A stretch of 35,005 bases of DNA from Pseudomonadota bacterium. Lineage in GTDB: Bacteria > Pseudomonadota > Gammaproteobacteria > Burkholderiales > Rhodocyclaceae. Below are positions 19,088 to 27,415 of this stretch, piece by piece (the first letter of the stretch is position 1; every line of letters starts with the position of its first letter). Location: contig JAJZSW010000023.1 of assembly GCA_021849505.1 (NCBI GenBank), positions 1 to 35,005 of the forward strand, written 5' to 3'. The notes below the pieces were generated by a model that was not told where the DNA came from, did not search any database, and saw nothing but the letters and a program-made list of their open reading frames with translations. Both the position numbers and the translations under genes were made by a program.

Positions 19088-20683
19088 TCACTTCCGGAAC
19101 ATCGCCAGCATGCGGCGGGTGACGGCGAAGCCGCCGAACATGTTGATCGCTGTCAGCGCCAGCGCGAACACCGCCAGGCCGAGAATCCAGCCGTCGGGGC
19201 GTTCCGCGCCTGACGCGGGCGGCGCGATCTGTACCAGCGCGCCGACGCAGATGATGCTCGAGATGGCATTGGTGACGCTCATCAGCGGCGTGTGCAGCGC
19301 GGGCGTGACGTTCCAGATCACCATGTAGCCGACGAAGCAGGCCAGCACGAACACGGTGAAGTGCGAAAGGAACGAGGCCGGTGCATAGGCGCCGACCAGC
19401 CAGAACAGCACGGCACCGATGCCGAAGATCGTCGCCAGCGTGCCGCCGCTCATCGGTGCGCCGGCACCATGGCCATGCGCGGATTTCTTCTCGGCCGGGA
19501 CGGCCGCAGGCTTGGGCGGCGGCGGAGCGGGCAAATTCGGCGCTGGCGCCGGCCAGGTCAGCTCGCCCTGCCTGAGGACGGTGAGTCCGCGGATGGCGTC
19601 GTCCTCGAAGTTGGGCACGAAGGTGCCGGCGGCCGGGTCGGCGCTTTTCGTCTTGACCAGTTCCTCGGTGAGGCGGAACAGGTTGGTGGCGTAAAGCGTC
19701 GACGACTGCTTGGCGAGCCGCGAAGGCAGGTCGGTGTAGCCGACGATCGTGACGCCGTGCTTCACCACGGCCTGGCCGGGCTCGGTCAACTCGCAGTTGC
19801 CGCCCTGCTCGGCCGCCATGTCGACGATGACGCTGCCCGGCTTCATGCTCCGCACCATCTCCGCGGTAATCAGCCGGGGCGCGGGCTTGCCGGGGATCAG
19901 CGCGGTGGTGATGATGATGTCGACTTCCCGCGCCTGCTGCGCGTACATCGCGCGCTGCGCCGCCTGGAAGCCTTCGGACATCACCTTGGCGTAACCGCCG
20001 CCGCCGGAGCCCTCCTCCTCGTAATCGACCTTGACGAATTCGCCGCCCATCGACTTGACCTGGTCGGCCACTTCGGCGCGCGTGTCGTTGGCGCGCACGA
20101 TCGCGCCGAGGCCGGCGGCCGTGCCGATCGCCGCCAGGCCGGCCACGCCGGCGCCGGCGATGAACACCTTGGCCGGCGGCACCTTGCCGGCGGCGGTGAT
20201 CTGGCCGGCGAAGAAGCGGCCGAAGGCATTGGCGGCCTCGATCACGGCACGATAGCCGCTGATGCCGGCCATCGATGTCAGCGCGTCCATCTTCTGGGCG
20301 CGCGAGAGCATGCGCGGCAGGCAGTCGATGGCCAGCACGGTGGCTTGCTTCGCCGTCAGCGCCTGCATCAAATCAGGATTCTGGGCCGGCCAGACGAAGC
20401 CGACGAGCGTGCCGCCTGTTTTCATCAGCGCGACTTCGGCCAGGCTCGGCGGACGCACCTTGAAGACGATGTCGCTCTTGCCCCACAGCGTCACGGCATC
20501 GGCGACGATTTCGGCGCCGGCGGCGCGGTAGGTATCGTCGGCGCAGTTCGCGGCATCGCCGGCCCCGCTTTCGACGGCCACGGAAAAGCCCAGCTTGACC
20601 AATTTCTCGACAACCTCCGGAACCGTGGCGACGCGTTTCTCGCCCGGGAAGGTCTCCCTCGGAACCCCTATCTGCAATGCCAT
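19088..20683 (-). CDS. pntA: Proton-translocating NAD(P) transhydrogenase, alpha subunit (fused PntAA-PntAB)
   Basis: 531 residues from the ATG at 20683, which has a strong AGGAGA. The NAD-binding domain I lies in the first 380 residues ([111 protein letters not shown]). A Pro/Ala linker ([23 protein letters not shown]) then leads to four membrane segments ([72 protein letters not shown]). This is the single-chain alpha form of enterobacteria rather than the split PntAA/PntAB. An upstream in-frame extension to 20908 is not credible because it runs through the phosphatase gene. Confidence 0.97.
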   Translation of the reverse strand: MALQIGVPRETFPGEKRVATVPEVVEKLVKLGFSVAVESGAGDAANCADDTYRAAGAEIVADAVTLWGKSDIVFKVRPPSLAEVALMKTGGTLVGFVWPAQNPDLMQALTAKQATVLAIDCLPRMLSRAQKMDALTSMAGISGYRAVIEAANAFGRFFAGQITAAGKVPPAKVFIAGAGVAGLAAIGTAAGLGAIVRANDTRAEVADQVKSMGGEFVKVDYEEEGSGGGGYAKVMSEGFQAAQRAMYAQQAREVDIIITTALIPGKPAPRLITAEMVRSMKPGSVIVDMAAEQGGNCELTEPGQAVVKHGVTIVGYTDLPSRLAKQSSTLYATNLFRLTEELVKTKSADPAAGTFVPNFEDDAIRGLTVLRQGELTWPAPAPNLPAPPPPKPAAVPAEKKSAHGHGAGAPMSGGTLATIFGIGAVLFWLVGAYAPASFLSHFTVFVLACFVGYMVIWNVTPALHTPLMSVTNAISSIICVGALVQIAPPASGAERPDGWILGLAVFALALTAINMFGGFAVTRRMLAMFRK

Positions 20684-20709
20684 GTTTTCTCCTTTTTTTA
20701 TGGTTTGCT

Positions 20710-21501
20710 TCATTTCGCCACAGACCGCTTCCAGGGCGGCACGACTTTTTCCTCGACGATCGATTTCAGGCGGACGATGGCCAGCGAAACATTGTCGCCG
20801 CGCCCCTTGGCGCGCTCGCGCGCCGTATTGACCAGGATCTCCGCGGCCTGGCGCACCGGAAACTCGCTGAGCACGCGCCCCAGTTCCTGGTCGGTGAAAC
20901 AGCCCCACAACCCATCCGTGCAGAGCAGGAAACAGTCGCCGTCGAACATCGGGGCGGCTGAGCCGAATTCGATCTTCGGCTCGTCCGTGTCGCCGAGGCA
21001 GGAAATCAGCAGGTTCTTCTGCGGATGCTCCTCCGCCTGCGCCTCGGTGAGATAGCCCATCTTGACCAGATTCATCACGTGCGAATGGTCATGGCTGCGC
21101 GCGACCAGTTCGCCGGCGCGAAAGTGGTATACGCGCGAATCGCCGCAGTGCGCCCAGTCGGCCCGGCCGCGATGGACCATCAACAGGCAGGCCGTGCTGT
21201 GCGGATCCTGCTCGCTGGTGAGGTGCGCCAGCCTGATGCCGGCGTGCGCGTCGTTGATGCCCGCCGCAAGGATGGCCTGGACCTCGCCCGCCGCCAGCGT
21301 GCTGCTCTGAAAGTTGGTCTTGGCGGAATGGATCACCTGCTCGGCGGCCTGCGCCCCGCCGGTATGCCCGCCCATGCCGTCCGCCACCACCGCCAGCAGG
21401 GCACCCTTGTGCACCGGATGGGCAAACAGGCCGACGCGGTCCTGTTGCTCATCGCGGTCGCCGATATGCTGGGCCGTGCAGGTTTCGATGATGAAGGGCA
21501 T
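20710..21501 (-). CDS. PP2C-family serine/threonine protein phosphatase
   Basis: 263 residues. Metal-dependent (Mn2+/Mg2+) phosphatase of the PPM/PP2C family. Motifs: [11 protein letters not shown] (first metal Asp region), [81 protein letters not shown] and [13 protein letters not shown]. It usually antagonises Ser/Thr kinases or acts in stress signalling, but no kinase gene is present here, so the target is unknown. It lies 26 bases upstream of pntA in the same direction and probably shares its transcript. The ATG has no Shine-Dalgarno and a TATAAT ends just 6 bases upstream. Confidence 0.93.
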   Translation of the reverse strand: MPFIIETCTAQHIGDRDEQQDRVGLFAHPVHKGALLAVVADGMGGHTGGAQAAEQVIHSAKTNFQSSTLAAGEVQAILAAGINDAHAGIRLAHLTSEQDPHSTACLLMVHRGRADWAHCGDSRVYHFRAGELVARSHDHSHVMNLVKMGYLTEAQAEEHPQKNLLISCLGDTDEPKIEFGSAAPMFDGDCFLLCTDGLWGCFTDQELGRVLSEFPVRQAAEILVNTARERAKGRGDNVSLAIVRLKSIVEEKVVPPWKRSVAK

Positions 21502-21507
21502 GCGATG

Positions 21508-21513
21508 ATTATA
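21508..21513 (-). promoter_or_regulatory. Perfect -10 box (TATAAT) directly in front of the PP2C start
   Basis: On the minus strand TATAAT is followed by CATCGC and then the phosphatase ATG. A transcript starting 6-7 bases after the box would begin at or next to the A of the ATG, which suggests a leaderless mRNA. The -35 region (about 21531-21536, AGTAAC) is weak, and the AT-rich block could also serve the divergent MaoC gene (TAGAAT on the plus strand, 21518-21523). Confidence 0.4.
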
Positions 21514-21556
21514 AGATTAGAATCCAACGGGTTACTTTGACTAAAGGGGGGTGTTC

Positions 21557-21997
21557 ATGCTGCCGGGACGTGGTTACAACGAACTCGAGGTCGGCGACGC
21601 CTACGAATCGGCGATGACCCTGACCGAAACCCATGTCGTGCTCGGTGCCGGGCTGTTCGGCGACTTCAATCCCCTGCACGTCAATGAAAGCTGGGCGAAA
21701 CAGGGCAAGTTCGGCACGCGCATCGCCCACGGCTATCTCACCAGCAACGTGATGGCCGCGCAGTTCGGCATGCTGCTCTACGGCACGGCGATCGCCTACA
21801 TGGAGCACGCGATCAAATTCACCGCGCCGGTCAAGCCAGGCGACACGCTGCACGTCACCTGGACGGTGACCGCCAAGGACGACAAGCCGAAGCACGCCGG
21901 CGGCATCGTCAGTTTCACCGGCGTCTGCAAGATTCAGGATGGCACGACCGTGGCCGAAGCGACCGCCAAGCTGCTGGTGAAGAACAACTCCCGCTGA
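21557..21997 (+). CDS. MaoC-like hot-dog dehydratase
   Basis: 146 residues. Hot-dog-fold enzyme of the (R)-specific enoyl-CoA hydratase/MaoC type, acting on acyl-CoA or acyl-thioester substrates. The hydratase-2 motif is recognisable: AGLFGDFNPLHVNESWAKQGKFGTRIAHGYLTSNVMAAQFG, with the catalytic Asp and His in GDFNPLH. MEHAIKFTAPVKPGDTLHVTWTVTAK follows as usual. The start is the ATG behind AAAGGGGGG. A GTG six bases upstream is less well spaced. It stands alone between divergent PP2C and convergent HDOD genes, and its stop directly abuts the HDOD stop. The substrate cannot be assigned. Confidence 0.9.
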   Translation: MLPGRGYNELEVGDAYESAMTLTETHVVLGAGLFGDFNPLHVNESWAKQGKFGTRIAHGYLTSNVMAAQFGMLLYGTAIAYMEHAIKFTAPVKPGDTLHVTWTVTAKDDKPKHAGGIVSFTGVCKIQDGTTVAEATAKLLVKNNSR

Positions 21998-22843
21998 TCA
22001 GGTCCGGTCGAGAAAACGGCCGGTGATCTGTTCGTAGTAGTCCTTCTCCTCGTCCGGACCGAGACCGAGTTCGGTCAGCACGCGCGGGCCGATCTTCTGC
22101 CAGAGCGGATCGTCGACGTCATGCAGCCGATGGTAGAAGTGGCTGGCAGCCTGGATGATCGCCACCAGCGTCACCGAAGCGCCGACGGTCTTCTCCTCGG
22201 GCAGGTCGTGGTGGAAGCGGATCGCGTCGCAGACGAAATCCGGCAGTCCCCAATGGCGCGCCACGAGGTAGCCGACCGAGCAGTGATCGACGTCGAACTT
22301 CTCGTCCTCGGCGGACAGGTCGGGCCAGCAGGTGGCATCGTCGAGGTGGAGCTTCGCGCAGTATTGGGGAAAGCGCAGCATCAGCACCGGCACGCCGCAC
22401 TCGTGGAAGATGCCGGCGAGATAGGCCTGATCGGGAAAGACGTTGCAGACCGAGACGCGATCCGCGGCGACGATTGCCGCCATCTGCGCGATCTCGTGGG
22501 CACGGCTCCAGAACACCTCGAAGGCGCGGCGCGCCTGGTCGCCGAGCGCCGTCGCCAACGCAGCCGCCTGCACCAGGTTGAACACCTGCTTGATGCCCAC
22601 CACCATGAGTATCTGTTCGAGCGACTGGGCATTGCGCGCCCGGGCAAACGCCGGCGAACGCGCCGCCTTGTACAGCAGCGCGACGATGCCGGGATCATGT
22701 CCGATCACGCGCGCCACCGCACGGGCATCGTAATCGTCGCTGCTCAGCAGCTGCTGCAGCTCGACCAGCACGCGCGGCTGCGGCGGCAGCTTGACTCCCT
22801 GACGCGCCAGCTGTTCCAGCGCCTGTTTTTCATCGATCGACAT
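21998..22843 (-). CDS. HDOD-domain signalling protein
   Basis: 281 residues. The HDOD domain is an HD-like helical fold without the metal-binding HD pair, found in bacterial signalling. Family pattern: LPPQPRVLVELQQLLSSDDYDARAVARVIGHDPGIVALLYKAARSPAFARARNAQSLEQILMVVGIKQVFNLV, then AYLAGIFHECGVPVLM, HCSVGYLVARHWGLPDFVCDAIRFHHDL and VAIIQAASHF. No output domain is attached. It is the last gene of the long minus-strand run, 25 bases after glcF, with GGGAGG before the ATG. A role in regulating glycolate genes is possible but not shown. Confidence 0.92.
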   Translation of the reverse strand: MSIDEKQALEQLARQGVKLPPQPRVLVELQQLLSSDDYDARAVARVIGHDPGIVALLYKAARSPAFARARNAQSLEQILMVVGIKQVFNLVQAAALATALGDQARRAFEVFWSRAHEIAQMAAIVAADRVSVCNVFPDQAYLAGIFHECGVPVLMLRFPQYCAKLHLDDATCWPDLSAEDEKFDVDHCSVGYLVARHWGLPDFVCDAIRFHHDLPEEKTVGASVTLVAIIQAASHFYHRLHDVDDPLWQKIGPRVLTELGLGPDEEKDYYEQITGRFLDRT

Positions 22844-22868
22844 CTCACGCCTCCCAGCGCACTGTTTG

Positions 22869-24107
22869 CTACTGCGACAATTTGTTGTCCAGCCATTCTA
22901 TCCAGTGCCGGACCGGCATGTCGGTGCCGGCCTGCAGATGGGCGATGCAGCCGATGTTGGCGCTGGCGATGCCGGCCGGCTGGCCGGCGAGTAGCGCGGC
23001 GAGCTTGTGGCCACGCAGGCGGCGGGCGATTTCCGGTTGCAGGATCGAGTAGGTGCCTGCCGAACCGCAACACAGGTGCGCGTCGGCCACCGGCGTCAGC
23101 TCGAAGCCTGCGGCAATCAACAATTCTTCGACCACGCCGCGGATCTTCAGGCCGTGCTGGAGGCTGCAAGGCGCGTGGAACGCCAGCTGCTGCCGTCTCG
23201 CCGGAACCGACTTTTGCAGCAGCTCGACGAGCGCATGCTTTTCCGCTGAGACGACTTCGCTGACATCGCGGGCCAGTTCGCCGACCCGTTTCGCCTTCGC
23301 CGCATAGGCGGGATCGTCCTGCAGCAGGTGGCCGTAGTCCTTGACCTCGACGCCGCAACCCGAGGCGGTGATGACGATGGCCTCGGTGCCCGCCTCGACA
23401 TGCGGCCACCAGGCGTCGATGTTGCGCCGTGCGTTGTCGCGTGCCCCATCGGCATCGCCGAGGTGCAGCTTGACCGCGCCGCAGCAGCCGGCACCGGCGG
23501 CTTCGCAGAGGTGGATGCCGAGCCGCGCCAGCACGCGCTGCGCCGCGCCGTTGATGTTCGGATACATGCTCGGCTGCGCGCAGCCCGCCAGCGCGAGCAT
23601 CCTGCGCGCCTGCGGGGAGGTCTCCGCGACGGAGCCCGCCGAAGTCAGCGGCGGCACCTTGGCCTTGAGCGCGGCAGGCAGGAACGGCCGCACCATCTGG
23701 CCCAGTTTCATCGCCGTGCCGAACAGTGCCGGCCGCGGCAGGCCCTCGCGCAGCGCGCCGCGCATCAGCGCATCGGCTCCCTTGCGCGGCACGCGGCGCT
23801 CGACCACCGCCCGGCCGATTTCGAGCAGGCGCGAGTAATGCACGCCCGACGGGCAGGTCGTCTCGCAGCTGCGGCAGGTCAGGCAGCGGTCGAGGTGCAG
23901 GCGGGTCTTCGCGGTGACTTCCGCGCCCTCCAGCACCTGCTTGATCAGGTAGATGCGGCCACGCGGCCCGTCGAGCTCGTCGCCGAGCAACTGGTAGGTC
24001 GGGCAGGTGGCGGTGCAGAAACCGCAGTGCACGCACTTGCGGAGGATCTCCTCCGCCTCGCGGCCGGCCGTCGTGCCACGCATGAAATCGGCGAGATGGG
24101 TTTCCAT
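22869..24107 (-). CDS. glcF: Glycolate oxidase iron-sulfur subunit
   Basis: 412 residues, close to E. coli GlcF (407). Two [4Fe-4S] ferredoxin motifs lie near the N-terminus (CVHCGFCTATCPTYQ, about residues 25-39, and CLTCRSCETTCPSGV), followed by two cysteine-rich CCG domains (GAGCCGAVKLHLG and CSLQHGLK...LCCGSAGTYS). It passes electrons from the flavin subunits GlcD/GlcE to the respiratory chain at the inner membrane. The ATG at 24107 gives the usual METHLADF start, 2 bases after the glcE stop. All cluster ligands appear present. Confidence 0.97.
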   Translation of the reverse strand: METHLADFMRGTTAGREAEEILRKCVHCGFCTATCPTYQLLGDELDGPRGRIYLIKQVLEGAEVTAKTRLHLDRCLTCRSCETTCPSGVHYSRLLEIGRAVVERRVPRKGADALMRGALREGLPRPALFGTAMKLGQMVRPFLPAALKAKVPPLTSAGSVAETSPQARRMLALAGCAQPSMYPNINGAAQRVLARLGIHLCEAAGAGCCGAVKLHLGDADGARDNARRNIDAWWPHVEAGTEAIVITASGCGVEVKDYGHLLQDDPAYAAKAKRVGELARDVSEVVSAEKHALVELLQKSVPARRQQLAFHAPCSLQHGLKIRGVVEELLIAAGFELTPVADAHLCCGSAGTYSILQPEIARRLRGHKLAALLAGQPAGIASANIGCIAHLQAGTDMPVRHWIEWLDNKLSQ

Positions 24108-24109
24108 AT

Positions 24110-25162
24110 CTAGAAATCCGGATACATGCGGCCGGGGTTGAAGATCCCTTGCGGGTCGAAGGCGACCTTGAGGTTCCGGTGCAGCGTCATGAGCGGCGCG
24201 GACAGCGGCGCGAAGGTACCGACCTGCGCTTTCAGTCCGGGCGGTGCGCGATAGAGCGTCGCGCTGCCGCCGACAGCCGCCGCCGCGGCGCGGATCGTTT
24301 CCGGAGCTGCATCGCTGCTGAGCCAGCGCAGCGCACCGCCCCACTCGATCAGCTGTTCGCCCGGCAGGTCGAGTCGCGGCGCGAGGGAAGGGACGGACAG
24401 ACGCCACAGCGTTTCCACCGCGAAGAACGGCAGCCGCTGGTCGCGCAGGTCGTTCCAAAAACCGTCCGGTGCCGTCTCGCCAGCGCCGAGTTTCAACTGC
24501 GCCGCCTCCACCGCCGCGCGCGCGCCGGCGAGGCGCAGCGTCAGCACCCCGTTCTCCCAGCAACTCGCGACGATCGGCAGCGGCTGGCCGGCCCAGCGGT
24601 TGAGCTGGTCGAGCGCTTCACCCTGATTCATTTCAAAGCGCAGCGTGGTTTCCGCGACTGGCTGCGGCAGCACCTTGAGCGACACTGCGGTGATCAGGCC
24701 CAGCGTGCCGAGGCTGCCGGCGATCAGGCGCGAGACATCATAGCCCGCGACGTTCTTCATCACCTGTCCGCCGAAGGCGAGTTCGCGCGCCTGCCCGTCG
24801 ATCAGCTTCACGCCGAGCACATAGTCACGGACAGAGCCTGCGCTGGCGCGGCGCGGGCCGGACAGGCCCGCCGCCACCATGCCGCCGACGGTCGAGTCGG
24901 CGGCGAAGCGCGGCGGCTCGAAGGGCAGGCATTGCCCCTTTTCGTTCAGGGCCGCTTCGATCTCGGCGAGCGGCGTGCCGCAGCGCGCGGTGATGAACAA
25001 CTCGGTCGGCTCGTAGGCGACGATCCCCGTGTGGCCTGCGGTTTCCAGCACATCGCCGCGCGGCGTGTTGCCATGGAAATCCTTGCTGCCGCTGCCGCGG
25101 ATGCACAGCGGCGCATTCGCCGACTTGATGCGTTCGATGAACTGTTCGCTCAGATCGCTCAT
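24110..25162 (-). CDS. glcE: Glycolate oxidase FAD-binding subunit
   Basis: 350 residues, the same length as E. coli GlcE. FAD_binding_4 protein: IRGSGSKDFHG, VAYEPTELFITARCGTPLAEIEAALNEKGQCLPFEPPRF, STVGGMVAAGLSGPRRASAGSVRDYVLGVKLIDG, FGGQVMKNVAGYDVSRLIAGSLGTLGLIT, and the C-terminal NLKVAFDPQGIFNPGRMYPDF. With GlcD and GlcF it forms glycolate dehydrogenase, oxidising glycolate to glyoxylate. The ATG overlaps the glcD stop (ATGA) and has AGGGAG. The stretch LGAGETAPDGFW is encoded by a near-copy of the dispersed element. Confidence 0.97.
   Translation of the reverse strand: MSDLSEQFIERIKSANAPLCIRGSGSKDFHGNTPRGDVLETAGHTGIVAYEPTELFITARCGTPLAEIEAALNEKGQCLPFEPPRFAADSTVGGMVAAGLSGPRRASAGSVRDYVLGVKLIDGQARELAFGGQVMKNVAGYDVSRLIAGSLGTLGLITAVSLKVLPQPVAETTLRFEMNQGEALDQLNRWAGQPLPIVASCWENGVLTLRLAGARAAVEAAQLKLGAGETAPDGFWNDLRDQRLPFFAVETLWRLSVPSLAPRLDLPGEQLIEWGGALRWLSSDAAPETIRAAAAAVGGSATLYRAPPGLKAQVGTFAPLSAPLMTLHRNLKVAFDPQGIFNPGRMYPDF
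24468..24489 (+). repeat. Copy E of the dispersed element, inside glcE
   Basis: Matches 15525-15546 at 21 of 22 positions (GTGCCGTCTCGCCAGCGCC core). No left arm is visible, so it is a half-element. It is read in a different codon phase from the ugpQ and rhlE copies. Confidence 0.6.
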
Positions 25163-26637
25163 TTTGTCTCCCTTGCACTGCCGGTCAACCGATACTCCGA
25201 ACAGCGGCGCGGCGTCGGTACCGCCTTGCCGGGATTGAGCAGGCCCTGCGGATCGAAGGCCGCCTTCAGGGCATGGAAGGCCGCCAGTTCCTCCGGGGAA
25301 AACTGCACGCACATCTGGCCGACCTTTTCGATGCCGACGCCGTGCTCGCCGGTGATGGTGCCGCCGACATCGACCGACAGTTCGAGGATGCGCGCGCCGA
25401 ATTCGGTGGCGCGCTCGACCTCGCCCGGCACGTTGGCGTCGAACATGATCAGCGGATGCAGGTTGCCGTCGCCGGCATGAAAGACGTTGGCGCAGCGCAG
25501 GCCGTATTGCTGCGCCAGCTCGCCGATGCGGATCAGCACGTGGGCGAGGTGCTTCCTCGGAATGGTGCCGTCCATGCAGAGGTAATCGGGCGTGATGCGG
25601 CCGACGGCCGGGAAGGCCGCCTTGCGGCCGGCCCAGAACTTGAGGCGCTCGGCCTCGCTCTGCGAGACGCGCAGTTCGCGCGCGCCCGCCTGCTCGAGCA
25701 CCGCCTTCATCGCGGCGATCTCCTCTTCGACTTCCTCGGGCGTGCCGTCCGATTCGGCGAGCAGGATCGCCTCCGCCTCGAGGTCGTAGCCGGCATGGAC
25801 GAAGTCCTCGACGGCCGCAGTGGCCGGCTTGTCCATCATCTCGAGGCCGGCGGGAATGATGCCCGCGGCGATGATGTCGGCCACCGCGTTGCCGGCCCGG
25901 GTCATGTCGTCGAAGGAGGCCATCACCACCTTGGCGATCTGCGGCTTCGGGGTTAGCTTGACCGTCGCCTCCAACACCACGGCGAGCATGCCCTCGGAGC
26001 CGATCAGGACGGCGAGCAGGTCGTAGCCCGGCGCGTCGAGCGCGTCGCTGCCGACCTCCACCACCGTGCCGTCGATCAGCGCGACGCGCAGCTTGAGGAT
26101 GTTGTGCACGGTCAGGCCGTACTTGAGGCAATGCACGCCGCCGGAGTTCTCGGCGACGTTGCCGCCGATGGTGCAGGCGATCTGCGAGCTGGGATCGGGC
26201 GCGTAGTAGAGGCCGAGGGGCGCGGCCGCCTCGGAGATCGCCAGGTTGCGCACGCCGGGCTGCACGACGGCCGTGCGCGCCAGCGGGTCGATGCGCAGGA
26301 TGTGCTTGAGCCTGGCCAGCGAGAGGATCACGCCGCCGTCCACCGGCGTCGCGCCCCCCGACAACCCCGTCCCCGCCCCGCGCGCCACCACCGGCACGCC
26401 ATGGCGATGGCAGGCCTTGAGCACCGCGACGACCTGCGTCTCGTTCTCCGGCAGGGTCACGGCGAACGGCATCTGGCGGTAGGCGGTCAGCCCGTCGCAC
26501 TCGTAGGGCTTCAGGTCTTCAGGGTCGGCGAGCAGGGCGGTACCCGGCAGGATGCCGGCCAACTCGTGCAGCAGCGCGGCGCGGTCGCAGGCGGAGAAGT
26601 CCTGGTCCGACGCGCGGGAGTGCAGTGGTGTGTTCAT
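25159..26637 (-). CDS. glcD: Glycolate oxidase FAD-linked catalytic subunit
   Basis: 492 residues. The FAD-binding PCMH domain in the first half has MPFAVTLPENETQVVAVLKACHRHGVPVVARGAGTGLSGGATP, PDPSSQIACTIGGNVAENSGGVHCLKYGLT and LIGSEGMLAVV. The FAD-oxidase C-terminal domain follows: GRKAAFPAVGRITPDYLCMDGTIPRKHL, NVFHAGDGNLHPLIMFD, TGEHGVGIEKV, FDPQGLLNPGKAVP. It is the hydroxyacid-oxidising subunit of glycolate dehydrogenase. D-lactate dehydrogenases are relatives, but adjacency to glcE and glcF settles the call. Start and stop overlap the neighbours by 4 bases on both sides. Confidence 0.97.
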   Translation of the reverse strand: MNTPLHSRASDQDFSACDRAALLHELAGILPGTALLADPEDLKPYECDGLTAYRQMPFAVTLPENETQVVAVLKACHRHGVPVVARGAGTGLSGGATPVDGGVILSLARLKHILRIDPLARTAVVQPGVRNLAISEAAAPLGLYYAPDPSSQIACTIGGNVAENSGGVHCLKYGLTVHNILKLRVALIDGTVVEVGSDALDAPGYDLLAVLIGSEGMLAVVLEATVKLTPKPQIAKVVMASFDDMTRAGNAVADIIAAGIIPAGLEMMDKPATAAVEDFVHAGYDLEAEAILLAESDGTPEEVEEEIAAMKAVLEQAGARELRVSQSEAERLKFWAGRKAAFPAVGRITPDYLCMDGTIPRKHLAHVLIRIGELAQQYGLRCANVFHAGDGNLHPLIMFDANVPGEVERATEFGARILELSVDVGGTITGEHGVGIEKVGQMCVQFSPEELAAFHALKAAFDPQGLLNPGKAVPTPRRCSEYRLTGSARETK

Positions 26638-27407
26638 CGATAGGGTTCCAGCCAGCCGAAGCTGTCGAGGGTGTCGCCGCTCGGGATGTACTCGCAGCCG
26701 ACCCAGCCGGCATAGCCGAGCTGCTGCAGGCGTGCGAAGAGGAAAGGAAAGTTGATCTCGCCGGTGCCGGGTTCGTGGCGGCCCGGATTGTCGGCGATCT
26801 GGAGGTGGCCGATGCGTGCGATGTTCGTCTCGAGCGTGCGCGCGAGGTCGCCCTCCATGACCTGGGCGTGATAGACGTCGTATTGCAGGAACAGGTTGCG
26901 GCTGTCGACCGCGTCTAGAACCTGCAGCGCGGCGCGCGTGGTCGGCACGAGGTAGCCGGGATTGTCGCGCGTGTTGAGCGGCTCGAGCATCAGCCGGATG
27001 CTGGCGCGCTGCGTCACGGCGGCGGCGAACTTCAGATTGTCCACGAGCGTATCGACGGCCTTGCCCTGCGTTGCGGCGGGGATACCGGCCAGGCAGTTCA
27101 AGCGCGTGCAGCCGAGGGCATCGGCGTATTCGATGGCGCGCCCCACGCCGTCCTGGAATTCGGCCTTGCGCTCGGGCTGGCAGGCGATGCCGCGGTCACC
27201 GGCGGCCCAGTTGCCGGCGGGCAGATTGAACAGCACGACCTCGACGCCCGAGGTCAGGACGACTTCGGCGAGCACAGCCTTGTCGTACATGTAGGGAAAG
27301 TGGAACTCGACGCCGGAAAATCCCGCGCGCGCCGCCGCGCCGAAGCGGTCGAGGAAGTCGTGTTCCTGGAACAGGAAGGACAGGTTGGCGCTGAACTGGA
27401 GGGGCAT
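26634..27407 (-). CDS. hyi: Hydroxypyruvate isomerase
   Basis: 257 residues, matching the family length (E. coli Hyi 258). TIM-barrel AP-endonuclease-2-like fold: LQFSANLSFLFQEHDFLDRFGAAARAGFSGVEFHFPY, VEVVLFNLPAGNWAAGDRGIACQPERKAEFQDGVGRAIEYADALGC, LMLEPLNTRDNPGYLVPTT (metal-binding Glu), FLQYDVYHAQVMEGDL, IGHLQIADNPGRHEPGTGEINF and VGCEYIPSGDT. It interconverts hydroxypyruvate and tartronate semialdehyde, downstream of glyoxylate made by GlcDEF. Glyoxylate carboligase and tartronate semialdehyde reductase genes are not in the window. It starts 8 bases after the preceding gene's stop and overlaps glcD by 4 bases. Confidence 0.95.
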   Translation of the reverse strand: MPLQFSANLSFLFQEHDFLDRFGAAARAGFSGVEFHFPYMYDKAVLAEVVLTSGVEVVLFNLPAGNWAAGDRGIACQPERKAEFQDGVGRAIEYADALGCTRLNCLAGIPAATQGKAVDTLVDNLKFAAAVTQRASIRLMLEPLNTRDNPGYLVPTTRAALQVLDAVDSRNLFLQYDVYHAQVMEGDLARTLETNIARIGHLQIADNPGRHEPGTGEINFPFLFARLQQLGYAGWVGCEYIPSGDTLDSFGWLEPYR

Positions 27408-27415
27408 GAGGCGGA

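Noticed and set aside
20684-20908. N-terminal extension of pntA to 20908
   Set aside because: It runs antiparallel to nothing useful but overlaps the PP2C coding region. The ATG at 20683 has a strong AGGAGA and the standard PntA start.
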